From: Acidimicrobiia bacterium
Lineage (GTDB): Bacteria > Acidobacteriota > Vicinamibacteria > Vicinamibacterales > CAVVIG01
Reading direction: 5' to 3'
Assembly: GCA_016871175.1 (NCBI GenBank)
Contig: VFZL01000003.1
Span: forward strand, 62,001 to 126,000
Length of the DNA: 64,000 nt
Shown here one piece after another: positions 35,159 to 43,771 of this stretch (within the stretch, counting starts at the first letter, position 1; each line of letters starts with the position of its first letter). The notes below the pieces were generated by a model. That model had not been told where the DNA came from. It was given only the letters and a program-made list of their open reading frames with translations, and did no database searches. Both the position numbers and the translations under genes were made by a program.

Positions 35159-36334
35159 ATGTCTGGTCGCACCCGGCGCGTCGTGTTGTGGTTTTCGACG
35201 CCGGTCGTCGCTTTTGTGCTGGTGGGGGCGCTCCTCAGCAAAGTGACGTCCGGTCAAGGCGTCTACCAGGACCTCAAGATCTTCAACGACGTGTTCAACT
35301 TGATCTCCAGTAACTACGTCGAGAAAGTCGATCTCACCAAGGTCATGCATGGCGCGATGGACGGTCTCGCCGACAGCCTGGACCCGGATAGCGCCTACCT
35401 CTCCACCGACCAGGTCAAGCAGATCGAAGCGGGCAACACGCTCGCGGCCGGCGATGTCGGTCTGGATCTCACACGACAGTATTACCTCCGCATCATCGCG
35501 GCCCGCGATGGATCACCCGCGGCGAAGGCGGGATTGCAGACCGGCGATTTCGTACGCATCATCGACAGCAAGCCGACGCGGGAGATGTCGGTGTGGGAGG
35601 GCATGCGGGCTCTGCGCGGCTCCCCGGGCACCAAAGTGAAGCTCACCGTCTTCCGAGGCGCCGCGACCGACCCGCACGAAATCGAGCTCACCCGTGAAGT
35701 ACTTTCCGCGCCCGATGCGACGAGCCGGATTGCGGCGCCAGGGGTCGGGTACCTCCGTATCGCGGCCATTGGCGTGAAGACACCGGACATCGTCAAGGCG
35801 CAGGTCGCCGATCTCATCAAAGCAGGCGCCGCCAAGCTCATCGTCGACGTACGCCGAACGTCGGGTGGATCGCTCGATGCCGGGCTCGCGCTCGCGCGAT
35901 TGTTCGTGGCCTCGGGCACGTTGGCGATCCGTGAGAGCAAGGGCGCCGCGAAAGAGACAATCACCACCAAAGCCGGCGACGGGACAATAGCGCTTCCGAT
36001 CCAGATCTTGGCCGACACGGGAACTTCGAGCGGGGCAGAGCTCTTCGCGTCTGCGCTCGTCGGCAACAAGCGCGCGGAGCTCGTGGGCGAGCACACGATC
36101 GGCCGCGCGGCCTCCCAACGGCTTATCAAGCTTCCCGACGGCAGCGGGCTCTACTTGACAACGATTCGGTACCTGACCCCTGACGGCACGCCGCTGCATG
36201 AAAAGGGGCTCGCGCCCACTGTTCCGGTGGATCAGCCGGATGTCGAGTTCGGGCAGTTGCCGCCGACCACCGACCCCGTCCTCGAAAAAGCGCTGGAGCG
36301 GGCGGGTGCCCCGGCAGCCAGGAAGGCCGCCTGA
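35159..36334 (+). CDS. S41-family C-terminal processing protease homologue (CtpA-like), altered catalytic Lys
   Basis: This 391-residue protein has an N-terminal membrane anchor (VVLWFSTPVVAFVLVGALL) and an N-terminal helical part (FNLISSNYVEKVDLTKVMHGAMDGL). A PDZ domain (GSPAAKAGLQTGDFVRIIDS) and an S41 core follow. The nucleophile Ser is in GTSSGAELFASAL. The usual GKGxxQ that carries the general-base Lys reads GRAASQ, with Arg in the Lys position. It may therefore be inactive or need a different base. It follows an EnvC-like gene by 58 bases, an order where CtpA normally controls septal or envelope factors. Confidence 0.88.
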   Translation: MSGRTRRVVLWFSTPVVAFVLVGALLSKVTSGQGVYQDLKIFNDVFNLISSNYVEKVDLTKVMHGAMDGLADSLDPDSAYLSTDQVKQIEAGNTLAAGDVGLDLTRQYYLRIIAARDGSPAAKAGLQTGDFVRIIDSKPTREMSVWEGMRALRGSPGTKVKLTVFRGAATDPHEIELTREVLSAPDATSRIAAPGVGYLRIAAIGVKTPDIVKAQVADLIKAGAAKLIVDVRRTSGGSLDAGLALARLFVASGTLAIRESKGAAKETITTKAGDGTIALPIQILADTGTSSGAELFASALVGNKRAELVGEHTIGRAASQRLIKLPDGSGLYLTTIRYLTPDGTPLHEKGLAPTVPVDQPDVEFGQLPPTTDPVLEKALERAGAPAARKAA

Positions 36335-36392
36335 AGCGGCGCGGCGCCATCGGCTGACGACATCCGGCTTCCGAAGGTCATCTGGGCTTTGT

Positions 36393-36398
36393 TATACT
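36393..36398 (+). promoter_or_regulatory. -10 box (TATACT) upstream of tRNA-Val
   Basis: GTTATACTGC lies 34 bases before the mature tRNA and matches the sigma-70 -10 consensus at 5/6. A recognisable -35 is weak (TTCCGA, 18 bases away). It may also serve thrS. Confidence 0.45.
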
Positions 36399-36432
36399 GC
36401 TCGTTCGTCCAACGCCTGATTTTTCAAGATGT

Positions 36433-36508
36433 AGGCGCGTAGCTCAGGGGTTAGAGCGCCTGCTTGACACGCAGGAGGTCGGTGGTTCGAATCCACCCGT
36501 GCCTACCA
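36433..36508 (+). tRNA. tRNA-Val (GAC)
   Basis: The full cloverleaf can be folded by eye. The acceptor is AGGCGCG/CGTGCCT with discriminator A and an encoded CCA. The D-arm is GCTCAGGGGTTAGAGC, the anticodon stem CCTGC/GCAGG with loop TTGACAC (anticodon GAC), and the T-arm GGTGG-TTCGAAT-CCACC. It decodes GUC and GUU. It sits alone between the S41 protease homologue and thrS. Confidence 0.95.
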
Positions 36509-36626
36509 ACCTTCGCTCGCCGCCATGCACGACGCGAGCTGAGGTTGGCCAGCCAGGCGTTGCTTGCGGCGGCTCGCGCGGTCGTGGCCCGCGATCGGCC
36601 AGCCACCCGAGGGCTGACATCGTTCC

Positions 36627-38612
36627 ATGAGCCAGGTTTCCATCACACTCCCTGACGGGTCACGACGAGACGTGCCGCGGGGTACGTCCGTCCTCGACGT
36701 CGCGGCCGCGATCTCGCCGCGGCTGGCGAAGGCCGCCATCGCAGGGATGGTCGACGGCCGGTTGGTCGACTTGTCGTTCCCGCTGACGTCGCATGCGGCC
36801 GTCCGCGTCCTGACGAGCGACGGTCCGGATGCGCTATACGTCTATCGCCATAGCGCCGCACACCTCCTCGCGGCGGCGGTCACCTCGCTCTTTCCCGCGG
36901 CGCAGTGCGGCATCGGTCCCCCGACCGAGGACGGCTTCTTCTACGACTTCGTCGTCCCCCGCCCCTTTGTCCCCGAGGACCTCGAGGCTATCGAGCGGAA
37001 GATGAAGGAGCTCGCTGCCCAGGATCTCGTGTTCGAACGCCAGATGTGGCCGCGCGAGGATGCGAAGGCGTTCTTCGCGGGCCTCGGTGAACCGCTCAAG
37101 GTGCAGCTCATCGAGGAGAAGACCGAGGGCCAACGCGAGATCTCCTGCTACACGATCAAGGACAAAGAGACCTTCATCGACTTCTGCGTCGGACCGCATG
37201 TGCCGTCGACGGGCCGATTGAAGGCGTTCAAGCTGCTCAGCACGTCGAACGCCTACTGGAAGGGCGACGCGAACAACCAGCCCATGCAGCGGATCTACGG
37301 CACGGCGTTCTTCTCCGAGAAGGAGCTCAAGGACTACCTGACGCAGATCGAGGAGGCCAAGAAACGCGATCATCGAAAGATCGGGAAGGATCTGGGGCTT
37401 TTCTTGTTCCACCCCTGGGCACCGGGCGCAGCCTTCTGGCTCGACAAGGGCACCACGCTGTATCACACGCTCGCGAACTACATGCGCGAGGTGCTATTTC
37501 CCGCAGGGTACGTCGAGGTCAAGACACCGCTCATCTTCAACAGGGCGCTGTGGGAGACCTCAGGGCACTGGTCGCACTATCGTCAGAACATGTTCATCAT
37601 CGATCCGGCTTCCGGTGGGGCAGCGACCGGCTCGCAGGCACCAGAGCACGGGTCCGCGAAAGACCATGAGCTGATGGGCGTGAAAGCGATGAACTGTCCG
37701 GCGCACATGTTGCTCTTCGCGAGCGAGATGCGAAGCTACCGCGACCTGCCCCTGCGGTTCCACGAGCAGACGGCGCTCCACCGCAACGAGGCGTCGGGCG
37801 TCCTCTCGGGCTTGACGCGCGTGCGGCAATTTTCGCAGGACGATGCGCACTGCTTCGTCACACAGGAGCAGATCGGTGAGGAGGTGGGGCGATGCCTGGG
37901 TCTGGTCCGGCGCGTGTACGGCGACCTCGGCCTTCCCTACTCGATGAAACTGTCGACGCGTCCGCCGGAGTTTCTGGGCGACGTCGCGACGTGGGACTCC
38001 GCCGAGTCGCAGCTCAAGAGCGCTCTGGAGCGCGCCGAGCAGCCATACACACTCAACGCCGGCGACGGAGCATTCTACGGACCCAAGATCGACGTGGATG
38101 TCGTGGATGCCATCGGGCGCAAGTGGCAGTGCGCCACGGTTCAACTCGACTATCAGATTCCGCAGCGGTTCGACCTGAAGTACATCGGACCCGACAACGC
38201 CGAGCATCGTCCAGTAGTGATTCACCGGGCCATCTTCGGGAGCTTCGAACGGTTCATCGCCATCCTGATCGAGCATTACGCTGGGGCATTTCCACTCTGG
38301 CTGGCGCCCGTCCAGGCAGTGGTGCTGCCAATCGCCGACCGACATCTCGAGTATTGCCAGCAGGTTCGGGCAGATCTCGAGGCCGCGGGCCTGCGAGGGG
38401 GTCTGGACGACCGCCAGGAGAAGATTGGATATAAAATCCGTGAGGCTCAGCTGCAGAAGATTCCCTACATGCTCGTCGTCGGGGACCGGGAAGCGGCCGA
38501 GGGGACGGTGTCGGTGCGTACGCGGACGGGCGGCGACCAAGGCGCCAGTTCGGTGGGGGCGTTCTTGGAGCGCGCGCTGGACGAGGTCAAGCGGCGGGTT
38601 CTGCCCGCCTAG
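36627..38612 (+). CDS. thrS: Threonyl-tRNA synthetase
   Basis: This 661-residue class II synthetase charges tRNA-Thr. An N-terminal TGS domain (VSITLPDGSRRDVPRGTSVLDVAAAIS) is followed by the editing domain with HSAAHLLAAAV and CVGPHVPSTG (the HxxxH..C..H zinc/editing site). The core has motif 2 (RFHEQTALHRNEASG), the zinc Cys (MNCPAHMLLF) and motif 3 (HRAIFGSFERFIAILIEH). The anticodon-binding domain closes the protein. It heads the conserved thrS-infC-rpmI-rplT-pheST translation cluster. Confidence 0.97.
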   Translation: MSQVSITLPDGSRRDVPRGTSVLDVAAAISPRLAKAAIAGMVDGRLVDLSFPLTSHAAVRVLTSDGPDALYVYRHSAAHLLAAAVTSLFPAAQCGIGPPTEDGFFYDFVVPRPFVPEDLEAIERKMKELAAQDLVFERQMWPREDAKAFFAGLGEPLKVQLIEEKTEGQREISCYTIKDKETFIDFCVGPHVPSTGRLKAFKLLSTSNAYWKGDANNQPMQRIYGTAFFSEKELKDYLTQIEEAKKRDHRKIGKDLGLFLFHPWAPGAAFWLDKGTTLYHTLANYMREVLFPAGYVEVKTPLIFNRALWETSGHWSHYRQNMFIIDPASGGAATGSQAPEHGSAKDHELMGVKAMNCPAHMLLFASEMRSYRDLPLRFHEQTALHRNEASGVLSGLTRVRQFSQDDAHCFVTQEQIGEEVGRCLGLVRRVYGDLGLPYSMKLSTRPPEFLGDVATWDSAESQLKSALERAEQPYTLNAGDGAFYGPKIDVDVVDAIGRKWQCATVQLDYQIPQRFDLKYIGPDNAEHRPVVIHRAIFGSFERFIAILIEHYAGAFPLWLAPVQAVVLPIADRHLEYCQQVRADLEAAGLRGGLDDRQEKIGYKIREAQLQKIPYMLVVGDREAAEGTVSVRTRTGGDQGASSVGAFLERALDEVKRRVLPA

Positions 38613-38691
38613 ACCAGGCCGGGAGGCATGGAAAGAATGAGAGGGCTATATCGCTTTCGATAGAGGACCACGCCGCGACGACCGTGTACGC

Positions 38692-39249
38692 GTGAACGAG
38701 CGCATCCGCGTTCGGGAAATCCGAGTCATCGACGATACCGGGCAGCAACTCGGGATCATGACGCCCCCCCAAGCGCTGGCCATTGCCAGACAGAAGGGGC
38801 TGGACCTGGTGGAAATCTCACCGACGGCCGTGCCGCCGGTGTGCCGAATCATGGACTTCGGCAAGTACCAGTACCAGGAACAAAAGCGCGCCCGTGAGGC
38901 CCGAAAGCACCAGCAGGTCATCGAGGTCAAGGAGATCAAGTTCCGACCGAAGGTGGACGAACACGACTATCAGTTCAAGAAGAAGCACATCGAACGCTTC
39001 CTCGAGGACGGGGACAAGGTCAAGGCGACCATCTTTTTCCGGGGCCGTGAGATGGCCCATCCGGAGATCGGGCAGCGTATCATCGAGCGATTGGTGCAGG
39101 AGCTGGCGGAGGTCGCGATCGCAGAGGCGCTACCCCGCCTCGAAGGCAACCAGATGCACACCATCCTGAGCCGGAAACCTCAGGGACGGTCGAAGGCGGT
39201 GGCACCGTCCCCCGCTCCGCCACCGCCGGCGCCGGCGCGTCAGAGATAG
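38692..39249 (+). CDS. infC: Translation initiation factor IF-3
   Basis: The protein (about 185 residues) has the two IF-3 domains. The N-domain is [18 protein letters not shown]...[24 protein letters not shown]; after a basic linker, the C-domain is [20 protein letters not shown]...[13 protein letters not shown]. It starts with GTG and has no good Shine-Dalgarno sequence. IF-3 genes commonly use weak starts for autoregulation. A Pro/Ala-rich tail of about 20 residues follows the C-domain. It is followed within 7 bases by rpmI. Confidence 0.95.
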   Translation: MNERIRVREIRVIDDTGQQLGIMTPPQALAIARQKGLDLVEISPTAVPPVCRIMDFGKYQYQEQKRAREARKHQQVIEVKEIKFRPKVDEHDYQFKKKHIERFLEDGDKVKATIFFRGREMAHPEIGQRIIERLVQELAEVAIAEALPRLEGNQMHTILSRKPQGRSKAVAPSPAPPPPAPARQR

Positions 39250-39256
39250 GACACCT

Positions 39257-39463
39257 ATGGCGAAGAAGTTGAAGCTCAAAACGCACCGCGGCGCGGCCAA
39301 GCGGTTCAAACGGACGAAGCGAGGCAAGTTCCTTCGCTCGAAGGCATTCAAGCGTCACATCTTGAGCAGCAAGACGACCAAGCGGAAACGCCACCTGCGA
39401 GCGCCTGCGGCCGTTTCCGACCAGGACTCGGCGAAGCTCGAGCGGATGCTGCCGTATAAGTGA
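39257..39463 (+). CDS. rpmI: 50S ribosomal protein L35
   Basis: This 68-residue, very basic protein starts [36 protein letters not shown] and ends LERMLPYK, the standard L35 pattern. It lies between infC and rplT, the conserved IF3-L35-L20 operon order. Confidence 0.97.
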   Translation: MAKKLKLKTHRGAAKRFKRTKRGKFLRSKAFKRHILSSKTTKRKRHLRAPAAVSDQDSAKLERMLPYK

Positions 39464-39499
39464 CCGTGCACTGTGAAGCGTGCTAGGTAGGAGAGAGTC

Positions 39500-39868
39500 A
39501 TGCCCCGCGTGAAACGAGGAACAGTTCGGCGTGCCAAGCGCAAGAAGCTGCTCGGCCTTGCCAAAGGATACTTCGCCAACAAGAGCAAGCTGTATCGCGC
39601 CGCCAAAGAGTCGGTCGACACGGCGCTCAAGTACGCCTTCGTCGGCCGGCGCAACAAGAAGCGGGACTTCCGACGGCTCTGGGTCGTGCGGATCAACGCC
39701 GCCACGCGGCAGCACGGGCTGACTTACGGGCAGTTCATGAACGGCTTGAAGCACGCTGGTGTGGCACTCGACCGTAAGAGCCTGTCGGAGCTCGCCATCG
39801 CGAGTCCGGCAGCGTTCGGGCGTCTGGTGGAGACGGCCAAGACCGCGATCAAGTCGGCCGCAGCGTAA
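39500..39868 (+). CDS. rplT: 50S ribosomal protein L20
   Basis: This 122-residue 23S rRNA-binding protein begins MPRVKRGTVRRAKRKKLLGLAKGYFANKSKLYRAAKES and contains RDFRRLWVVRINAATRQHG and MNGLKHAGVALDRKSLSELA, hallmarks of L20. In other bacteria L20 binds the operon mRNA to repress rpmI and itself. The 36-base rpmI-rplT spacer here shows no structure that I can assign by eye. pheS starts 2 bases after its stop. Confidence 0.97.
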   Translation: MPRVKRGTVRRAKRKKLLGLAKGYFANKSKLYRAAKESVDTALKYAFVGRRNKKRDFRRLWVVRINAATRQHGLTYGQFMNGLKHAGVALDRKSLSELAIASPAAFGRLVETAKTAIKSAAA

Positions 39869-39870
39869 GG

Positions 39871-40935
39871 ATGAGTCTTCCCGACCAGGCCGCCGTTCAG
39901 ACCCAGATTGCCTCGTTCGAGACCGAGCTGACACACGCGCGGACGGCGCGCGATGCGCAAGCGGTGCGCGACCGTTACCTGGGCCGGAAGAACAGCGTGG
40001 TCGCCTCCTGGATGCAGCTCATCTCCAGCGCGGCCCTGGAAGACAAGAAGGCACTTGGCCAGCGCGCGAACGAGCTGAAGCAGTCTATCGAGGCGCGTTG
40101 GGCCGCATACCAGGCAAGCGCCGACCAGCACGCGCGCCCCTCGGGCGCGATTGACGTGACCCTCCCGGGTCGTGCACCGACCCTCGGCCGACGGCATCCG
40201 CTGACCCTTGTCCGCGATCGGATGGAGGGCATCTTCACGCGTATGGGCTTCGCCATCGTCGAAGGGCCCGAAATCGAGGATGAATGGCACTGCTTCGACG
40301 CGCTGAACATGCCGGCAGAGCACCCTGCGCGCGACATGCAGGACACGCTCTATCTCGCCACGCCGGTCCTCGGGGAATCGCGGCGCGCGGACGATAAGCG
40401 GACGATGTTGCGGACGCACACGTCGTCGATTCAGGTGCGCTACATGCAGGCCCATCAGCCCCCCGTCCGCATCGTCGCGCCGGGCCGTGTGTACCGTCGG
40501 GACGACCTGGACCTGACGCACACGCCGATGTTCACGCAGATGGAAGGTCTCGCCGTCGGTGACGGCATCTCCCTGGCGGATCTCAAAGGGACGCTGACCG
40601 CCTTCGCGCGCGAGATGTTCTCGCCGAGCGCCCTGGTTCGGTTCCGCCCAAGCTTCTTCCCGTATACGGAACCGAGCGCTGAAGTGGACATCAGTTGCTG
40701 GCAGTGCGAGGGCGCCGGCTGCGCCATGTGCAAGCGCACAGGGTGGATCGAGATCGGCGGCTGCGGCATGGTGCACCCCGCCGTGTTCGAGGCCGTGGGG
40801 TACGACGCCGAGCGCTACACCGGATTCGCCTTCGGCATCGGCATCGAACGCGTCGCGATTCTCAGGCATCAGGTGCAGGACATCCGCTTGTTCTTCGAGA
40901 ACGATCTGCGATTCCTCGAACAGTTCCCGTACTGA
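39871..40935 (+). CDS. pheS: Phenylalanyl-tRNA synthetase alpha subunit
   Basis: This 354-residue catalytic subunit has an N-terminal coiled coil (about 1-85). Motif 1 is the HPLTLVRDRMEGIFTRMGF region, motif 2 is RTHTSSIQVRYMQ with GRVYRRDDLDLTHTPMFTQMEG, and motif 3 is GFAFGIGIERVAILR. The Phe-binding region FRPSFFPYTEPSAEVDI is intact. It pairs with PheT as an alpha2-beta2 enzyme; the stop and the pheT start overlap as TGATG. Confidence 0.97.
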   Translation: MSLPDQAAVQTQIASFETELTHARTARDAQAVRDRYLGRKNSVVASWMQLISSAALEDKKALGQRANELKQSIEARWAAYQASADQHARPSGAIDVTLPGRAPTLGRRHPLTLVRDRMEGIFTRMGFAIVEGPEIEDEWHCFDALNMPAEHPARDMQDTLYLATPVLGESRRADDKRTMLRTHTSSIQVRYMQAHQPPVRIVAPGRVYRRDDLDLTHTPMFTQMEGLAVGDGISLADLKGTLTAFAREMFSPSALVRFRPSFFPYTEPSAEVDISCWQCEGAGCAMCKRTGWIEIGGCGMVHPAVFEAVGYDAERYTGFAFGIGIERVAILRHQVQDIRLFFENDLRFLEQFPY

Positions 40936-43058
40936 TGCGCGTCCTGGTTTCCTGGCTCCGCGACTTCGTGGCCGTGACCGCTTCGCCTGAGGAGCTCGCC
41001 GAGAGGCTGGGGCTTCGTGGATTCGAAGTCGCGTCCGTGGAACCGGCTCCGGACGGCGTGCGGCCGCCATGGGCGCAGATGGCCGCCGGCCTGGATGGCG
41101 TCATCGACTTCGAGGTGACGGCCAACCGACCAGATTGCCTGAGCGTACTTGGCTTCGCCCGAGAGGTCTCGACGCTGTACAACCTGCCGCTGCGATTGGT
41201 CACGCCCGTCACCGCGGCGCGCGTACCCAACGTCGAGGTCAGCCTGCCAGTCGTGGCCGTCACTATCGAGGACGCCGAGCGCTGCCCGCGATACGCCGCC
41301 GCGATGACCGCTGTCACAGCGACGACGTCGCCGCGATGGATGGTCGCGCGGCTCGAAGCGGCAGGCGTCCGAGCGATCAGCCCGTTCGTCGACATCACCA
41401 ACTACGTGCTGATGGAGCTCGGCCACCCGATGCACGCGTTCGATTTCGCGAAGCTCAGCGGTGGACGGATTCGCGTCCGCCGAGCCACGCCAGGCGAAAC
41501 GATGACGACGCTCGACGGGGTGAAGCGGGAGCTCGATACAGAGATGCTGGTCATCGCCGACGCCGACCGAGCGCAAGCGGTCGCCGGCGTGATGGGCGGC
41601 GGCTCGTCCGAGGTGTCCGCTGCCACCCGCGTGGTCGTGTTCGAGAGTGCCTACTTCCAGCCGGCATCAGTCCGTCGCACCAGCAAGCGGCTTCAGCTCA
41701 AGACCGAAGCCTCGTCACGATTCGAGCGCGGCGTCGACATCCACGCACCGGTCGTAGCGCTCGAACGCGCCCTGGAGCTCACGGAGCTTATCGGCGCAGG
41801 TCGCCGTGGAGCGGTCGTTGACCGCTACCCGTCTCCTCGCAGTCCGCGAACCATCGTGCTGCGTGGCGCACGCATCGGCCTGATCCTCGGACTGACGATT
41901 CCAGATGCGGACGTCGAACGGATCCTTGGGTCGCTAGGGCTTGCCCTCACCAGGCGAGCCGACGGGTGGAACGTCGAGGTTCCGGCCTTCCGGGTCGATC
42001 TCCTGCGGGAGATCGACCTCATCGAGGAAGTCGGGCGTCATCATGGCTTCGAACGGCTCGAGCCCACGTTCCCGCCGATGTCGATGGCCGCGGCGCCAGC
42101 GGATCCACGGATCTCGCGCGATCGGGCGATCCGGACGACGCTGGCCGCGGCGGGCCTGACCGAGGCGGTGACCTTCGGGTTCATACAGAGCGCGACCGCC
42201 CGGCGGTTCCTCCGAGCGGACGACGCCACGCAGTTGGTGACCATCGCGAATCCGCTGACGGCGCTCTTCGATGTGTTGCGGCCCTCGATCGTGCCCGGGC
42301 TGCTCGACGTGCTCGCGCACAATCGACGACACGGCCGGCGGGATGTGGCGATTTTCGAGATCGGCGCACGCTTCACGATCGCGCATGGGGAACGGCGTGC
42401 CGTCGGGCTCGCTTGGACCGGCGCGGCATCGACCGAGCACTGGTCGGGTAGTGGACGCGAGGTCGACTTCTTCGACGTCAAGGGCGCCATCGAACGGCTG
42501 TGCGACATGTTGCGGGTACCTGTTCACTGGACCCCCACCGCTGCGCCGTATCTCACGGCAGGAGAGTCTGCGGCGATCATGGCCGGTGATTCGGTGATTG
42601 GGATCGCAGGTCTGATGGTCCCGAAGATCGTCGATGAGCACGGCGCCCCCAAGCAGGACGACGTATTCGTGGCCGAGCTCGATCTGGAGGCGCTGGAGGC
42701 CGCGCGCGCTTCAGGCGTCGCGCGCGAGACGATGGGAGGGGCGGATGAGACCGTCCGGCCGTTGCCGCGCTTTCCTTTCGTCGTCCGAGACCTCTCGATC
42801 GTCGTGTCGGAAGCCTTGTCTGCCGACACCATCCGTGGCACCATTCAAACGGCCGCTGAGGGTGCTCCGGCACCGCTCGCCTCGATCGCGTTCTTCGATC
42901 GATACAAGGGAAAGGGCGTCGCGGAGGACTGCGTCAGTCTTTCGGTGCGACTGACGTTCCAGTCGGCCGAGCGGACGTTGACCGACGTCGACGTGCAGCA
43001 GAGTTTCGACCGCGTCCGTGCCGCTCTGGTCCAGACGCACGGCGCCGTTCAACGGTAG
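40935..43058 (+). CDS. pheT: Phenylalanyl-tRNA synthetase beta subunit, short form
   Basis: The protein (707 residues) starts MRVLVSWLRDFVAV and has B1 (FEVTANRPDCLSVLGFAREV), B3/B4 (FVDITNYVLMELGHPMHAFD), B5 (ILGLTIPDADVERILGSLG), the catalytic-like B6/B7 and the C-terminal anticodon-binding domain. The EMAP-like tRNA-binding OB domain that normally follows the first 40 residues is missing. Only about 20 residues link the N-terminal helix region to B1, making it about 100 residues shorter than typical PheT. The ORF-track start at 40695 lies inside pheS. Function as the beta subunit is not in doubt. Confidence 0.94.
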   Translation: MRVLVSWLRDFVAVTASPEELAERLGLRGFEVASVEPAPDGVRPPWAQMAAGLDGVIDFEVTANRPDCLSVLGFAREVSTLYNLPLRLVTPVTAARVPNVEVSLPVVAVTIEDAERCPRYAAAMTAVTATTSPRWMVARLEAAGVRAISPFVDITNYVLMELGHPMHAFDFAKLSGGRIRVRRATPGETMTTLDGVKRELDTEMLVIADADRAQAVAGVMGGGSSEVSAATRVVVFESAYFQPASVRRTSKRLQLKTEASSRFERGVDIHAPVVALERALELTELIGAGRRGAVVDRYPSPRSPRTIVLRGARIGLILGLTIPDADVERILGSLGLALTRRADGWNVEVPAFRVDLLREIDLIEEVGRHHGFERLEPTFPPMSMAAAPADPRISRDRAIRTTLAAAGLTEAVTFGFIQSATARRFLRADDATQLVTIANPLTALFDVLRPSIVPGLLDVLAHNRRHGRRDVAIFEIGARFTIAHGERRAVGLAWTGAASTEHWSGSGREVDFFDVKGAIERLCDMLRVPVHWTPTAAPYLTAGESAAIMAGDSVIGIAGLMVPKIVDEHGAPKQDDVFVAELDLEALEAARASGVARETMGGADETVRPLPRFPFVVRDLSIVVSEALSADTIRGTIQTAAEGAPAPLASIAFFDRYKGKGVAEDCVSLSVRLTFQSAERTLTDVDVQQSFDRVRAALVQTHGAVQR

Positions 43059-43067
43059 GAATGAATC

Positions 43068-43343
43068 ATGGCAAAGACCGCAGTCCGCACCGAGCTCGAG
43101 TTGATCGACCGGCTCGAGGAGAAGCTGAAGAAACTCGTCGCTCTGGTCGAGCGGCTGAAGTCGGACCATGCCGGCTCCGCCGCGGAGAACCAGCGCCTCT
43201 CGCGCGAGATTGAGCGCCTCACCAACCAGCTCTCGACAAGCGACGCGCTGTCCACTGAGCTGGCCGCGCTACGCGAAGAGCGCGACATCATCCGCACGCG
43301 GGTCAGCGACATGCTCGAACAGCTGGAATCGTTGAACCTCTAG
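43068..43343 (+). CDS. ZapB-like coiled-coil protein
   Basis: This 91-residue protein is a continuous heptad-repeat coiled coil (LELIDRLEEKLKKLVALVERLKSD ... ENQRLSREIERLTNQL). It resembles the small division factor ZapB and the coiled-coil gene that often precedes zapA in Acidobacteria. Its placement between pheT and zapA supports a role in Z-ring organisation, but the family call rests on length, composition and context only. Confidence 0.7.
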   Translation: MAKTAVRTELELIDRLEEKLKKLVALVERLKSDHAGSAAENQRLSREIERLTNQLSTSDALSTELAALREERDIIRTRVSDMLEQLESLNL

Positions 43344-43459
43344 AAGGGTTCGATATCTGCGTGGACAGCTCTGAATCCCGAGTTGAAGGCTCTGAGGCAG
43401 TTGTCGCTGCTTCGAGCGCAGGACACACGACCCAGAACTGAAGAGTGCTGTAAACATTT

Positions 43460-43756
43460 ATGAGCGATGGCGGCCGCGTCGTCTCGGTCCAGATCCATGG
43501 ACAGCGATACCCGATCCGCAGCGGGCTGGATCAGGAGTACGTGGCGCGGCTGGCCGAGTACGTCGACGAGCGGATTCGCATCGCGGCTGACGCGTCCCCC
43601 TCCGGCGATTCGCTGCGACTCGCGGTCCTTGCCGCCCTGAACATCGCCGACGAGCTCTTCCGCTGCCGGGAATCCAGCCGGCAGCGCACCGGCGAGCTTT
43701 CCGAGCGCTGGGACGAGCTCGAACGCCTGGTCGACCGCATGCTCACGATGCCCTGA
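43460..43756 (+). CDS. zapA: Cell division protein ZapA
   Basis: The 98-residue protein has the ZapA globular head (VVSVQIHGQRYPIRSGLDQEYVARLAEYVDERI) and a C-terminal coiled coil (LAALNIADELFRCRESS...LVDRMLTM). ZapA bundles FtsZ filaments at midcell. The 116 bases before it contain no clear RNA gene; the 6S RNA often found near zapA in other bacteria is instead at 48 kb. Confidence 0.88.
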   Translation: MSDGGRVVSVQIHGQRYPIRSGLDQEYVARLAEYVDERIRIAADASPSGDSLRLAVLAALNIADELFRCRESSRQRTGELSERWDELERLVDRMLTMP

Positions 43757-43771
43757 TCGGTCTCGGGACCT

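Noticed and set aside
39724-41070. 448-residue minus-strand ORF
   Set aside because: It is the shadow of pheS and pheT in a high-GC region; composition is Arg/Ala/His-rich with no domain.
43344-43459. Checked for a 6S RNA beside zapA
   Set aside because: The 116-base gap has no long hairpin or 6S motifs; the 6S RNA is at 48.0-48.2 kb.
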